Assembly: GCF_014635325.1 (NCBI RefSeq)
Contig: NZ_BMCT01000001.1
Coordinates: 248,001-312,000, forward strand
Origin: Azorhizobium oxalatiphilum
Lineage (GTDB): Bacteria; Pseudomonadota; Alphaproteobacteria; Rhizobiales; Xanthobacteraceae
Length of the DNA stretch: 64,000 bases
Reading direction: 5' to 3'
Positions 1 through 9,015 of this stretch are shown here, piece by piece. Both the position numbers and the translations under genes were made by a program. Numbering within the stretch: the stretch's first letter is position 1; each line of letters starts with the position of its first letter. A model generated the notes under the pieces. The model searched no databases, was not told the origin of the DNA, and saw only the letters and a program-made list of their open reading frames with translations.

Positions 1-397
1 TGACGCCGATGGCGGCCGCGAACACCACATAAGGCGAAGCGAACTCGGTGACGGGATAGCCGGCGGCGCCCCCCACCACTTCGAGGTTGAGGAAGATGGC
101 GGCGATCACCTGCCCGAGGGCGAAGGTGGCCAGCGCCAGATAGATGCCGTGGGTGCGCAGCACCGGAATGCCGATGAGGATGCCCACCAGACCGGCGGCG
201 GCGCTGCCGATGGGGATGGCCATCCACATGGGCCACATCATCTCGTTGGTGAGATAGGCGGCGGCATAGGCGCCCACCGCCATGAAGCCGGCGATGCCGA
301 GATTGAGCTGGCCCGCCGCCATGGGCAGGTAGACGGCGTAGGCCGCCATGACATTGAAGGCGAGGACGACGAGGACGCCGGTCAGATAGCCGCTCAT
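1..397 (-). CDS. livM: Branched-chain amino acid ABC transporter permease LivM (partial, 3' end outside window)
   Basis: Reading the reverse strand from ATG at 397 gives an open frame running off the window edge (132 codons visible). The protein is strongly hydrophobic and has the LivM hallmarks: an N-terminal membrane segment, then MAAGQLNLGIAGFMAVGAYA, then LRTHGIYLALATFALGQ. LivM pairs with LivH to form the inner-membrane channel for leucine, isoleucine, valine or related substrates such as amides or urea. The start overlaps the livH stop by one base (TGATG), so the two are translationally coupled. The cognate ATPases and binding protein are not in view, so the substrate is unknown. Confidence 0.9.
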   Translation of the reverse strand, partial: MSGYLTGVLVVLAFNVMAAYAVYLPMAAGQLNLGIAGFMAVGAYAAAYLTNEMMWPMWMAIPIGSAAAGLVGILIGIPVLRTHGIYLALATFALGQVIAAIFLNLEVVGGAAGYPVTEFASPYVVFAAAIGV

Positions 398-1284
398 CAC
401 AGCTTCTCCCGCGCAGGCGGACGGCCGAGCAGGCCCTGTGGCCGCAGAATGAGGATCACCAGAAGAAGTCCATAGACAGTGATGTTGACCACGTCGGCGC
501 CGATGAAGCTCACCGAGAGCACCTCGGCGAGGCCGATCAGCAGGCCGCCGATGACCGCGCCCCAGATGGAGCCCATGCCGCCGATGATCATGGCGGCAAC
601 AGCCTTGAAACCGATGCCCTCGCCCATGAAGGGCGTGACCTGCTGGTAGTTGATGGCGAACAGCAGGCCGGCCAGCGCCGCCAGCAGCGCGCTGCACACG
701 AAGAGCTGCGGCACGAGGCGCTCGATATTGATGCCCATGAGCATGGCCGTCTCGCGGTTCTCGGCCACCGTGCGGATACGGCGCCCCGCATTGGTGGTGC
801 GCAGGAACCAGGAGAGCCACGCCACGAGGCCGAGCGAGATGGCCATGGAGACCAGCTGCACGATGCCGATGACGAGGCCGCCCACGCGCAGGTTCATGTC
901 CGGGAACAGCGCCGGGAAGGCCTGCTGGTCGGAGCCGTAGCGGATGAGCACGAGATTTTCGAGCAGCACCAGGAAGCCGAGGGAGGAGACAAGGGGCACG
1001 TCCGCGTCCCCCTCCTTCATCCGTCTGTAGGCGAGCCGCTCCACCAGCAGCGAGACGAGGGCGGCGATGAACAGCGCGCCGGCAGCGGCCAGCAGGAAGG
1101 GCCAGCCCATCTTCAGGAAGCCGAAGGTGGCCACCCCGCCCAGCATGAACAGGCCGGGGATGGAGAAATTGAGGAAGTTCAGCACGCCGATGGCGAGCGT
1201 GAAGGCCACGGCCACCAGCATGTAGATGGCGCCGAGCATCAGGCCGTTGATGATCTGCTGTGTCAGCATGGGCGGCTCTGGCAC
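397..1284 (-). CDS. livH: Branched-chain amino acid ABC transporter permease LivH
   Basis: 295 aa, all hydrophobic segments. The LivH signature is near the N-terminus (INGLMLGAIYMLVAVAFTLA), then GVLNFLNFS-type text and a conserved cytoplasmic loop (RAxAENRETAxLMGIN type). The C-terminal hydrophobic stretch carries MIIGGMGSIWGAVIGGLLIG, typical of the family. Length is normal. The open frame begins with GTG at 1284, directly behind AGGAAAG; an in-frame ATG at 1269 is an equally plausible start. It is the first gene of a livHM transcript, with an AT-rich upstream stretch that includes a palindrome at 1414-1425. Confidence 0.92.
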   Translation of the reverse strand: MPEPPMLTQQIINGLMLGAIYMLVAVAFTLAIGVLNFLNFSIPGLFMLGGVATFGFLKMGWPFLLAAAGALFIAALVSLLVERLAYRRMKEGDADVPLVSSLGFLVLLENLVLIRYGSDQQAFPALFPDMNLRVGGLVIGIVQLVSMAISLGLVAWLSWFLRTTNAGRRIRTVAENRETAMLMGINIERLVPQLFVCSALLAALAGLLFAINYQQVTPFMGEGIGFKAVAAMIIGGMGSIWGAVIGGLLIGLAEVLSVSFIGADVVNITVYGLLLVILILRPQGLLGRPPAREKL

Positions 1285-1413
1285 CTTTCCTGAAAGGACC
1301 GTCTGGGGGACGGCGGGACCACCCGGCCGACCGCCTGCGGACGCAGGGGAAGGTCGATCGGTACGGCAATCAAATTAGATAATAAACAAAGCTAAACGTA
1401 AGAGTTGGTCAAG

Positions 1414-1425
1414 CTGAAATTTCAG
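1414..1425. promoter_or_regulatory. 12-bp perfect palindrome upstream of livH, possible operator
   Basis: CTGAAATTTCAG is self-complementary and is followed at 1431-1436 by another TTTCAG half-site. It sits in the only AT-rich stretch (about 1370-1450) between livH and the next gene, where a livH promoter would lie. No regulator is assigned. Confidence 0.4.
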
Positions 1426-2335
1426 GCGGATTTCAGTTCATTTCGCCTCTTGTGACGTCACTTGGGTAACGGCGGGAAAACCGGAGGCTGGGCCTTTCGA
1501 GGGCTAGAAAATCCTTTTGCGGCGGGGCTTCGAGGCGCTTGACGGGACGCCGGTATATGGTGGACGTTATTCGGGTGTAATCTGGGGGGATGCGCGTTCG
1601 GGTGGCGGGTTCGCGGTGCGGTTCATGGTGAAAGGTGGCCTGAGGCTACCCACTTCCTGTGGACCACGCGACGGATCGGGCACCGGGTCGACGGATTGCC
1701 GGCCGCAGACAGCCGATCGGCGCCTCCGGGGGAGGCGGGCCATGGGCTGTGCGGGCCGCGATGCCGGTTTCGGGCGAACTCCGCTCGCAGGCTGCTGCGG
1801 GTGACGTCCCGAGGGCTTGACCCACGAACGGCTTGATCCGTTGCGACAGATGCATGTGGTCGGCACCGCTGGCGAGGGCTGGGGTGCACGTGGCGTGTGT
1901 GGGCGCTCTGCGTGCGGGTGCCTTCTGTGATGAGGCAGATCGTTTCTGCGCGCGACAAATCCCTTCCCCCGCAAGCGGGAGAGGGCTTTCCGGCAGGTGG
2001 GAGCGGAGAGGGCGCTCCCTCTTCGCCCGCACGACAGGTCCCCTCTCCCGCCTGTGGGGAAGGGGGCCAGGGAAGGGCAAGGGAAGGGGCAGAGGGCGTC
2101 CGGCATCGGAGCGCCGGGCGGGCTTGATGCGGACGAGCCTGTCGGCGGACGAAGCGTCGGATGAGGAACGGGGCGGGGGAGCCACCTTCCGAAAGGGCTC
2201 CGGAAATGCGGCTGCCTTCCGAAAGGGAAGGTTCGGCATCATCCGGCGGCTCCGGGGTGCGTAAACAGGGCACGGTACAGGTACAGGCACAGGACTTGGA
2301 CGATCGAAAGCACCGGGGGCGGGAGCAAAAGCGAC
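1426..2335. other. Non-coding gap between livH and the LuxR-type gene
   Basis: No credible gene is seen on either strand; open frames here have erratic Arg/Pro/Ser-rich composition and no ribosome binding site. The stretch holds two members of the window's GC-rich palindromic repeat family (1961-1985 and 2039-2070) and a short GTACAG/GCACAG run near 2275-2293. No promoter is recognised. Confidence 0.6.
1961..2070. repeat. GC-rich palindromic repeat family, two units
   Basis: Unit 1 (1961-1985) reads CCTTCCCCCGCAAGCGGGAG and unit 2 (2039-2070) has CCCTCTCCCGCCTGTGGGGA. Both are variants of a core CCCTCTCCCGC-NN-GCGGGAGAGGG, which can fold into a hairpin. Related units occur at 8758-8800, 8861-8900, 9070-9110, 9180-9220 and 13007-13050, always between genes. 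Confidence 0.7.
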
Positions 2336-3487
2336 ATGGCGTCCATTACGCGCGAAGACATCGCGGATCTGACCGGTCGGCTCTATGAGGCGGCCTATGA
2401 CGCGGAGGCGTGGCCGGCGGCCATCCGCACCCTGCAGGATGCGTTTCATGGCGCAGCGGCCTGCTTCTGCATCGAGTTCGCGCACCATGCCGACGTGGTG
2501 AGCGGCAATTGCGATCCCGGCTATGCCAACCTCTATCTGAACGACATGCTGAACCACAACCAGATCTGGCGCCCCCTCATGGGCGCCGTGGACGGGCTGG
2601 TGGCCACCGATCAGTCGTTCATGACCAAGGCCGAGTTCCGCAGCAGCGTCTTCTATAACGAGTGGTACGCCCCGCAGGGCTATCTCGGCTCCATGGCCTG
2701 CAAGGTGCCTGCGCCGCAACTGGGCGGCTCCGGCTTCTTCATCGTCACCCGTGGCCGCACGCAGCCGGATTTCGATGCGGAAGACATGGCGGCCATGCGG
2801 CTCATGGCGCCGGTGATGATGAAGGTGGCGCGGCTACGCCAGCAGTTCGGCGCGCTGCGCGTGGCCGAGCGGGCGGAGGCGGCGCTGCTGGCCAATGCGG
2901 GGGTGGGCTTCGCGCTGGCTGACCATGAGGGGCGCCTGCTGCACACCAGCCCCACCGCCACCGATCTTCTCGCCCGCGCCGGCCTGCTGGCGCGCGGCGA
3001 CCGGCTCGGCGTGGCGCGCACGGCGAATGCCGGGGAGAGCGTGGGCCGCACCTTGCAGCGCCTGCTGGCGCGGGCCTGCGCGCCGCAGCCGGGCGTTCTG
3101 GATGGTGGCAGCGGCGAGCTGATGCTGCGGCCCGATCCCACGCGGCCGGATCAGGTCTATGCGGTGGCGATCAGCCCGGTGCGCGATGCGGAGGCCTATG
3201 GTCTTTCGGCGCGGGGCGTCGCGGCGGTGTTCGTGCGTCAGGTGGGCTTTGGCCTGCCGGAGGGGTTCTCGCGCATGACGCGGACCCTGTTCGGCTTTTC
3301 CGCCCGCGAGGCGGAGATCGCCGCCTGCCTCGCCGCCGGCGGGGCGCTGAAGGATGCGGCGGCGAGCTGCGGCATCACCATGGCCACCGCGCGCACCTAT
3401 ATGGCGCGCATCTTCGAGAAGACCGAGACCAGCCAGCAAAGTCAGGTGGTCGCCCTCCTGCGCGGCCTCATCCCCGCGCCGGGGTGA
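2336..3487 (+). CDS. LuxR-family helix-turn-helix transcriptional regulator
   Basis: 383 aa. The C-terminal 65 residues form a LuxR-type DNA-binding domain: FGFSAREAEIAACLAAGG (the family's L-T/S-x-R-E-x-E-V pattern), then a turn and a recognition helix in TMATARTYMARIFEKTE. The N-terminal 300 residues look like a sensory module with no motif I can name; there is no phospho-acceptor receiver domain and no autoinducer-domain signature. ATG at 2336 follows a GGGAGC ribosome site. The gene stands alone, with repeat-filled DNA upstream and a membrane protein 57 bp downstream that may be cotranscribed. The signal and targets are unknown. Confidence 0.82.
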   Translation: MASITREDIADLTGRLYEAAYDAEAWPAAIRTLQDAFHGAAACFCIEFAHHADVVSGNCDPGYANLYLNDMLNHNQIWRPLMGAVDGLVATDQSFMTKAEFRSSVFYNEWYAPQGYLGSMACKVPAPQLGGSGFFIVTRGRTQPDFDAEDMAAMRLMAPVMMKVARLRQQFGALRVAERAEAALLANAGVGFALADHEGRLLHTSPTATDLLARAGLLARGDRLGVARTANAGESVGRTLQRLLARACAPQPGVLDGGSGELMLRPDPTRPDQVYAVAISPVRDAEAYGLSARGVAAVFVRQVGFGLPEGFSRMTRTLFGFSAREAEIAACLAAGGALKDAAASCGITMATARTYMARIFEKTETSQQSQVVALLRGLIPAPG

Positions 3488-3544
3488 GGGAGGCGTGCCC
3501 CTGCGCGCGATCTGAACCGGATGTGAGCCACACGGGGGGAGCCG

Positions 3545-4708
3545 ATGGCGGGGAAGCGGCAGGCGATCGTCCTCATTCCCGGCCTGCGCCGGCTCCAGCG
3601 CAACGTGCAGCGCGCCGTGCTGGTGGAGAACCTGCTGGTGGACGAGCACGTCCCCCTGCGGCGCTCGGGCACGGACGAGACGGCGGAAATCAAGATCCCC
3701 GGCGCATCGGGTGTTCGCCTGCGGGTGGTGGAGGCGCGCGCGGGCGAGGCTGCGCCGCCGGCAGGGCTCGAAAGCTGCGATGTGTTCGAGGCCTATTGGG
3801 TCGATCTGCTGCCCGCCGAGGCCGAGACCAAGCCGTTCGTGCGCATGATGCGCGGCTTCGGTCTTCTGTCCTACTGGTTCATCAGCCGCATCTGGCTGGC
3901 CGTGCTTTGGGCCACGAGCTGGCAGGTGGCGCTGGGGCTGCTGCTCGGCGGCATCGCGCTCATCGTCTGGTACGCCTCAGTCGTGATCACGGCCGCCAAT
4001 TGGGTGCTCGACCCGGCAACCGGCGGGGCGATGGCCACCACGTTGCTGGGAATGTTTCCCCGCACCACGTCCGGGCTGCGCTGGCTGGCGGGATGGTGGG
4101 GCTGGCCCATGATCGCGCTGCTGCTGCCGGTCACGCCGCTGATGGTGCTGGTGGAGCATGCGCAGGCGGTGCGGGTGCTGCTGACCAATGCGCTGGACGA
4201 GCGCGGCGTCGGCCAGCGCAGCCGCATCCGCAAGGCGGTGGGCGACGTGCTCTCCGCCGTGGCCGGGGCGAGCGACGAGCAGGGCCTGCCGTCCTATGAC
4301 GTCATCACCGTGGTGGCGCACAGTTTCGGCGCGGTGATCCTCATCGACCTGTTGGCGGACTGGCCGCATGACCGCGACTTCGCCCGCATGGAGGTGGTGA
4401 CGCTGGGCTCGCCCGACAGCGTGCTCGCCGTGCGCTCCCGCTGGCTGCGCGAGGAGACCGCGCGCGTGCTGGCGCAAAAGCCCGTGGCGCGCTGGACCGA
4501 CGTGTCGGCGGGCAATGACTATCTCAGCGCGCCGGTGGCGGGGCATGCGGCGGCCTATGGCTCACAGGCAAGCCGCCAGTTGGTGCTGGATCAGGGCGGG
4601 CTGTTCCAGACCCGCGCCCACGGCGCCTATTTCACCTCGTCCGAAGTGCTGGAATTGCTGCTGGCCCGGCCCGCCCAAGCGCCCGCGCCCCACACTCCGC
4701 CCGAATAG
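3545..4708 (+). CDS. Membrane-associated alpha/beta-hydrolase-like protein of unknown function
   Basis: 387 aa. The start MAGKRQAIVLIPGL resembles the first strand and oxyanion loop of an alpha/beta hydrolase. Residues 258-262 are AHSFG, a G-x-S-x-G-like nucleophile elbow with Ser260, inside a strand-turn-helix (VITVVAHSFGAVILIDLLAD). Between these lie two hydrophobic blocks, about residues 107-150 and 183-205, so the chain is probably anchored in the inner membrane by two to four helices. GGGGGAGCCG precedes the ATG. It lies 57 bp behind the LuxR-type gene. A lipase or esterase role is inference; an acid and histidine of the triad cannot be placed with confidence. Confidence 0.65.
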   Translation: MAGKRQAIVLIPGLRRLQRNVQRAVLVENLLVDEHVPLRRSGTDETAEIKIPGASGVRLRVVEARAGEAAPPAGLESCDVFEAYWVDLLPAEAETKPFVRMMRGFGLLSYWFISRIWLAVLWATSWQVALGLLLGGIALIVWYASVVITAANWVLDPATGGAMATTLLGMFPRTTSGLRWLAGWWGWPMIALLLPVTPLMVLVEHAQAVRVLLTNALDERGVGQRSRIRKAVGDVLSAVAGASDEQGLPSYDVITVVAHSFGAVILIDLLADWPHDRDFARMEVVTLGSPDSVLAVRSRWLREETARVLAQKPVARWTDVSAGNDYLSAPVAGHAAAYGSQASRQLVLDQGGLFQTRAHGAYFTSSEVLELLLARPAQAPAPHTPPE

Positions 4709-4995
4709 GGCCGGAACAGACGGCCTGCCGCGTGGATTGCGGCGTCACCAAGTCAGCGGTGTTTTAGCCCTCCATTTGTCCTCCATTTGGTGGATACCGC
4801 CATGCCCGTATCCAGCATAAGTTCATGTTCAGTGGCTATATGCTTGGCGGTGGATCTTGCGGGGGGCGACCCCGGCAGGCGGCCCGTCCGGGCATATGGG
4901 AGAGCCACTGGAGTTTCGGGGGACGTGCCGCGGGCGGCCGTTTCCTGTTCGGGCTCCCAGCCTGGGGACACCCCGTTCGCGGGGTGCAAGGGGAG

Positions 4996-5028
4996 AAAAC
5001 GGCCGGCCTGCCGTAGGCCGGCCGTTTT
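4996..5028. terminator. Bidirectional rho-independent terminator
   Basis: A perfect 13-bp inverted repeat (AAAACGGCCGGCC / GGCCGGCCGTTTT) has a 7-base loop and A- and T-runs at its two edges, so it can act in both directions. It lies downstream of the hydrolase-like gene. Confidence 0.75.
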
Positions 5029-5045
5029 ATTTTGCCCGCCTGTCC

Positions 5046-5105
5046 ACGCCGGGACTGCCGACGCCGGGGCTGCCCGCACCGGAACTGCCCGCACCGGACC
5101 TTCCG
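5046..5105. repeat. 15-bp tandem repeat, four copies
   Basis: Four consecutive 15-bp units start at 5046, 5061, 5076 and 5091, with the consensus (A/G)C(G/A)CCGG(G/A)(A/G)CTGCC(G/C). They lie between two terminator hairpins and outside any convincing gene. Confidence 0.75.
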
Positions 5106-5115
5106 TGACATGAAA

Positions 5116-5144
5116 ACGGCCGGCTGCGGGGCGCAGCCGGCCGT
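5116..5144 (-). terminator. Rho-independent terminator of otsA
   Basis: A perfect 13-bp inverted repeat (ACGGCCGGCTGCG / CGCAGCCGGCCGT) has a 3-base loop. On the reverse strand the stem is followed by TTTT, 29 bp past the otsA stop. Confidence 0.8.
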
Positions 5145-5172
5145 CGTCTTCCCCCGGGCGAAACGGGGACAG

Positions 5173-6648
5173 CTACATTTCCAGCGGGCGCTGAAGGCCG
5201 TGGAAATCGGCCATGCGCGCGGTGGATGAGCGCATGGAGCCGGGGCGGGATAAAAGGCTGTCCAGCGCCGGCTGCGACGGCTCGATGAGGGCGTCGAGGA
5301 AGGTCTGCGCCCAGTGGTCGATGTCATTGTCGGTGAGCACCGCCATCATGCGCTGGTAGCGGTCCTGCCGCTCCTTCAGCGGCATTTCCAGCGCCCGGCG
5401 CAGGGCGAGGGCCACGCCCTCGATCTCGTGCGGGTTCACCATCAGCGCCCCGCCGCCCATCTCCGCCGCCGCGCCCGCGAACTGGGAGAGCAGCAGCACG
5501 CCGGGATCATTGGGATCCTGCGCCGCCACGAATTCCTTGGCGACGAGGTTCATGCCGTCGCGCAGCGGCGTCACCATGGCCACGTCCGCGACCCGGTAGA
5601 GGCCGGCCAGCGCCGAGCGGGAATAGGTCTTGTTGACGTAGCGCAGCGGCGTCCAGGAGACGTCGCCGAACTCGCCGTTGATCTGCCCCGCCTTGGTGGA
5701 GATGTAGCGGTCCATCTCCGCATATTCGGGCACGGCCGTGCGGCTCTTCGGCGTGATCTGCACGAACGTCACCTTCTCGTGCCATTCGGGCGTGGTGCGC
5801 AGCAGGCTCTCGAAGGCTTCGAGGCGATTGGGGATGCCCTTGGAATAGTCGAGGCGATCCACGCCCAGCACCATCTTCTTGCCGCCGAGGCTGGAGCGGA
5901 AATCCTTCATGAAGTTGGTGCGCATGGCGTGGCGGGCACGGCGCGCGAAGCTCTCGGTCTCGATGGCCACCGGGAAGGCGCCCACCTTCACCCGCCGGCC
6001 GCCGATGTCATAGGCGCGGCGATCGGCGGTGGCCTGTCCGCCACGGGATTCCAGATAGCGGCCGAAGTTTTCCTTGTCGCTCTCGGTCTGGAAGCCCAGC
6101 AGATCGTAATGGGCCAGCGCGCCGATGATCTCGCCATGGCGCGGCAGCGCCTGGATCAGCTCCGGCGGCGGCATGGGGATGTGCAGGAAGAAGCCGATGC
6201 GGTTCTTGTGCCCGCGCTCACGCAGATACCGGGCCAGCGGCATCATGTGATAGTCGTGCACCCAGATGATGTCGTCCGGCTCCAGGATCTTCGAGACATG
6301 GTCGGCGAAGATCTTGTTGACCCGGATATAGCCCGACAGATCGGAGCGGTGGAACTCGGCCAGATCCACGCGATAGTGCAGGATCGGCCACAGCACGCGA
6401 TTGGCGAAGCCGTTGTAATATTCCTGGTAATCGTCCTCTTTCAGGTCGATCACCGCGTATTTGACGCCGTTGCGATTGGAGATGGCGGGGCGCTCGGACG
6501 GCTCCTCGCTGATCTTGCCGCTCCAGCCGAACCAGATGCCGGAACGCTCCTTCAGCGCCGCGTTGACGGCGACCGCAAGGCCCCCGGCGGCGGTCTTGCC
6601 GGCCTCGGGAACGGCAACGCGATTGGATACGACGATCAAGCGCGACAC
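5173..6648 (-). CDS. otsA: Alpha,alpha-trehalose-phosphate synthase (UDP-forming)
   Basis: 491 aa, close to the usual 470-490. This GT20 enzyme makes trehalose-6-phosphate from UDP-glucose and glucose-6-phosphate in the cytoplasm. It has the N-terminal SNRVAVP and AAGGLAVAV loops (glucose-6-P site), WFGWSGK, the [16 protein letters not shown] segment, the nucleotide-sugar site [19 protein letters not shown] and the late [14 protein letters not shown] motif. The start lies 2 bp behind otsB, so both come from one transcript driven by the stress-type promoter ahead of otsB. Trehalose-6-P made here is dephosphorylated by the neighbouring OtsB to give the osmolyte and desiccation protectant trehalose. 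Confidence 0.97.
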   Translation of the reverse strand: MSRLIVVSNRVAVPEAGKTAAGGLAVAVNAALKERSGIWFGWSGKISEEPSERPAISNRNGVKYAVIDLKEDDYQEYYNGFANRVLWPILHYRVDLAEFHRSDLSGYIRVNKIFADHVSKILEPDDIIWVHDYHMMPLARYLRERGHKNRIGFFLHIPMPPPELIQALPRHGEIIGALAHYDLLGFQTESDKENFGRYLESRGGQATADRRAYDIGGRRVKVGAFPVAIETESFARRARHAMRTNFMKDFRSSLGGKKMVLGVDRLDYSKGIPNRLEAFESLLRTTPEWHEKVTFVQITPKSRTAVPEYAEMDRYISTKAGQINGEFGDVSWTPLRYVNKTYSRSALAGLYRVADVAMVTPLRDGMNLVAKEFVAAQDPNDPGVLLLSQFAGAAAEMGGGALMVNPHEIEGVALALRRALEMPLKERQDRYQRMMAVLTDNDIDHWAQTFLDALIEPSQPALDSLLSRPGSMRSSTARMADFHGLQRPLEM

Positions 6649-6650
6649 GG

Positions 6651-7439
6651 TCAGTTCCTCCGGGCGGTTTCGGCGAGGGTCTCAAGGAGGGCGCGCACGT
6701 CCTCCGCCTGGGGCAGCACCGCATCGGCGATGGGCAGGTCACGGCCGACGGACACCACCACGCCGCCCATGTCCTTCATGACGGCGAACGCCGCCTCGTC
6801 GGTCACGTCGTCGCCCATGAACACGGGCGTGCGGCCGGCGAACGCGGGCATCTGCATGAACTGGCGCACGGCCGAGCCCTTGTCGTGGCTGGCCCGCTTG
6901 ACCTCGAACACCAGCCGGCCCGGCAGCAGCGAGAGGCCGTTCCCGGCCTCGCTGACAAAACGCTCAAGAAGCGATTTCAGTTCGGGTCCGGCCTCCGGAT
7001 TGAGGCGATAATGCAGGGCGACGGTGGATTTCTTGTCCTCCACCAGCACGCCTTCGATGTGGCGGGTCAGGTCCACGAGGCCGTGGCGGATGTCCTTCTC
7101 AAGCTCCGGGCTCTGGCGGTCGATCTCGGCGTCCGCCGACAGCCGCATCTCGCCGCCATGCACGCCGGATGCGGCAAGGCGGAGCGGGGAGAAGAGGGCG
7201 TCGAGACCGGCCACGGTGCGTCCGCTGACGAGCGCAAGGGCGCCTCCGGTCTCGCGGTCGAGGGTCTCCAGGGTCTTCAGCAGGGTTTTCGGCACGGTGA
7301 CTGCGTCCGGATGGATCGCGATGTCGATCAGGGTGCCATCTACGTCAAAGAAGAACGCGCAATCGTGCGGGTTCAGGAGATCCTCCAGCGGGAGCGCTGA
7401 ACGACCATGCGCCTCGGAAGGTGCAAAGGGTGCGTGCAT
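6651..7439 (-). CDS. otsB: Trehalose-6-phosphate phosphatase
   Basis: 262 aa HAD-superfamily phosphatase. The nucleophile motif FFFDVDGTLIDI has Asp32 and Asp34. The middle carries LALVSGRTVAGLDAL and ASGVHGGEMRL (the trehalose-phosphatase cap), and the metal-binding motif VFMGDDVTDEAAF comes late in the chain. It converts trehalose-6-phosphate to trehalose. It is the first gene of otsBA. ATG at 7439 follows GAGGATTTC. A GGAAC-N16-CGTT promoter sits just upstream (7470-7494), so the operon is expected to belong to the EcfG general stress regulon. Confidence 0.96.
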   Translation of the reverse strand: MHAPFAPSEAHGRSALPLEDLLNPHDCAFFFDVDGTLIDIAIHPDAVTVPKTLLKTLETLDRETGGALALVSGRTVAGLDALFSPLRLAASGVHGGEMRLSADAEIDRQSPELEKDIRHGLVDLTRHIEGVLVEDKKSTVALHYRLNPEAGPELKSLLERFVSEAGNGLSLLPGRLVFEVKRASHDKGSAVRQFMQMPAFAGRTPVFMGDDVTDEAAFAVMKDMGGVVVSVGRDLPIADAVLPQAEDVRALLETLAETARRN

Positions 7440-7469
7440 GAAATCCTCTTGGATGAATCGCTTATGAAC

Positions 7470-7494
7470 AACGCGTCGTGCGCGCCACGGTTCC
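7470..7494 (-). promoter_or_regulatory. EcfG-type stress promoter of otsBA
   Basis: On the reverse strand GGAAC (7494-7490), a 16-base spacer and CGTT (7473-7470) exactly match the alphaproteobacterial EcfG consensus GGAAC-N16/17-CGTT. The -10 element ends 31 bases before the otsB start. Confidence 0.8.
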
Positions 7495-7631
7495 CCCTAA
7501 AGTTGAACGAACTTTCGCCAGAATAGGCAGCCGCGGCGCAGATGTCCAATTGCGGCGCAGGCGCGCAGGGGTCGATCATCTCAGGATCAACCCAAATGAA
7601 GTAATTGCTTCATCCAACCTCAACCGTCACC

Positions 7632-7656
7632 GGAACCTGCGACGTGACTCTGCGTT
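7632..7656 (+). promoter_or_regulatory. EcfG-type stress promoter of the DUF883-like gene
   Basis: GGAAC (7632-7636), a 16-base spacer and CGTT (7653-7656) match the EcfG consensus exactly. The -10 element ends 27 bases before the ATG at 7684. Divergent from the otsB promoter. Confidence 0.8.
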
Positions 7657-7683
7657 TCCCTAGCGAACAACGGAGATAGGCTC

Positions 7684-8070
7684 ATGCTTGGCTATGGATC
7701 GCGATCCTCGACCAACGATATTTCCCGCCAGATCGATGCGCTGAAGACGGACATCGCGAAACTCGGCGAGGCCCTCGCCGGGGCGGCGGAGGAAAACACC
7801 CGCCAGCCGCGCAAGGATGCGGCCCGCTATGCCAGCCGCGCGCTGCATGTGGTGGAGGACGGCGCGCAGGCGCTGGCCGCCAGCGGCTTCTCCCTGGCCC
7901 GCGACGGCAGCCGCTCGGCGGCGCGCTCCATGGGCCGCACGGTAAACCGCGCCGAGGGCCTGGTAAGCGCCAATCCGGGCACCGCCGTTCTCGCGGCGGT
8001 TGCCGTGGGCTTGACCGTGGGAGCTGTATTGTATGCCATGGCGGCAGGTGAGCGCGCCTCGCGCCGCTGA
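7684..8070 (+). CDS. DUF883/ElaB-YqjD-like membrane-anchored protein, probable stress protein
   Basis: 128 aa. The first 55 residues are a charged helix (DISRQIDALKTDIAKLGEAL), typical of the ElaB/YqjD/DUF883 group. The C-terminus carries one hydrophobic segment (GTAVLAAVAVGLTVGAVLYA) followed by a short basic tail (GERASRR), which would anchor the protein in the inner membrane. Enteric YqjD and ElaB are stationary-phase proteins that bind ribosomes at the membrane; whether this distant relative does so is unknown. The ATG at 7684 follows GGAGATAGGCTC. The EcfG-type promoter directly upstream supports a stress role. Confidence 0.72.
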   Translation: MLGYGSRSSTNDISRQIDALKTDIAKLGEALAGAAEENTRQPRKDAARYASRALHVVEDGAQALAASGFSLARDGSRSAARSMGRTVNRAEGLVSANPGTAVLAAVAVGLTVGAVLYAMAAGERASRR

Positions 8071-8309
8071 TGGCGGGCCGGCCTGACGGCGCGTCCGTCG
8101 GGGTCGGAGGTGAGCGACGCCAAGGGTTTTCATGTCGTCGCGGGCTCTGCCTGCGGGGCTGGAAAGCGGAGGGCGCGTCCTGCGGAGGGAATCATCCCGG
8201 CCGCAGGGTTGCGCGTAGTTAGAGTGTCAGCGCCACGCGATCGGGAGCATGCTTCCGGGGGCGGCGCAATCCACCGGCCAGGCCGGCGACGACTGAAGGG
8301 AGAGTAGTT

Positions 8310-8579
8310 ATGAAGGGTGCTATGGTGGTCCTCGCTGCCGCGTTGGCTCTGGCCGGCTGCAGCCAGTATTCCGAATCCGACCGCGCTGTGGGCGGCGGTC
8401 TCATCGGTGCGGGCGCGGGCGCCCTGATCGGCGGCGCTGCCACCGGCACGGCCGGCGGCGCGCTGATCGGCGCGGGCCTTGGCGGCGTCGGCGGCGCGAT
8501 TGCCGGCGCGGCCACCACCCCGAACGCCTGCTGGGCGCGCGATGCCTATGGCAATTCCTATCAGGTGCGTTGCCCCTGA
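8310..8579 (+). CDS. Small glycine-zipper lipoprotein
   Basis: 89 aa. A signal peptide of about 16 residues ends in a lipobox, LALAGCSQY, so Cys17 is the likely acylated residue. The mature part is a glycine-zipper stretch with repeated GxxxG spacing (GGGLIGAGAGALIGGAATGT), as in outer-membrane 17-kDa/SlyB-like and osmotic lipoproteins. The tail has two cysteines (NACWARD, VRCP). A GGGAGAGTAGTT site precedes the ATG, and a strong terminator follows 32 bp after the stop. It lies inside the stress-gene region but has no recognisable EcfG promoter of its own. Confidence 0.78.
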   Translation: MKGAMVVLAAALALAGCSQYSESDRAVGGGLIGAGAGALIGGAATGTAGGALIGAGLGGVGGAIAGAATTPNACWARDAYGNSYQVRCP

Positions 8580-8610
8580 TCGCTTTCGCGATCACATCTG
8601 CGAGATCGGA

Positions 8611-8640
8611 ACGGGGCGCCTTCGGGCGCCCCGTTTGCGT
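8611..8640 (+). terminator. Rho-independent terminator after the glycine-zipper lipoprotein
   Basis: A perfect 10-bp stem (ACGGGGCGCC / GGCGCCCCGT) with a TTCG tetraloop is followed by TTGCGTTT. Confidence 0.8.
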
Positions 8641-8706
8641 TTGGGGGGGCTTAGCGAGGCGGGAAGTGGGCGCATCGGAGTGGAATGCGCGGGCAGGCGC
8701 GACTTC

Positions 8707-8987
8707 GCCTGATGCCGTGCGCCCGGCTGTGGCCCCTCTCATCGTCCCCGCCCATTTCACCCTCTCCCGCTTGCGGAGGAGGGCAGGGAGGGGGCCGCGG
8801 GAAGCGCGGGCGTTGGGGGATGGCTGGGAAGCCGCGGGCACTGTCGGCGCGCGTCCTTTGCCCCCTCCCCAACCCTCCCTCGCAGGCGGGAGAGGGGGCG
8901 CGTTGTGCGGGTGGGAAGGGGCGCGTCAGTCTCCCCCGCAGCTAAGAGAAAGGGGCGCGTTGCGTGGGCGCGAAGGGCGCGTGTCAG
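8707..8987. repeat. 0.3-kb direct repeat, copy 1
   Basis: 281 bp starting GCCTGATGCCGTGCGCCCGG and ending GAAGGGCGCGTGTCAG. It is nearly identical to 9016-9304 along its whole length, with small substitutions and indels. Each copy contains two units of the GC-rich palindrome family in opposite layouts. No gene is supported inside. Confidence 0.85.
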
Positions 8988-9015
8988 CCCAGGAGGCCTT
9001 GGCGGAAACGACCAT

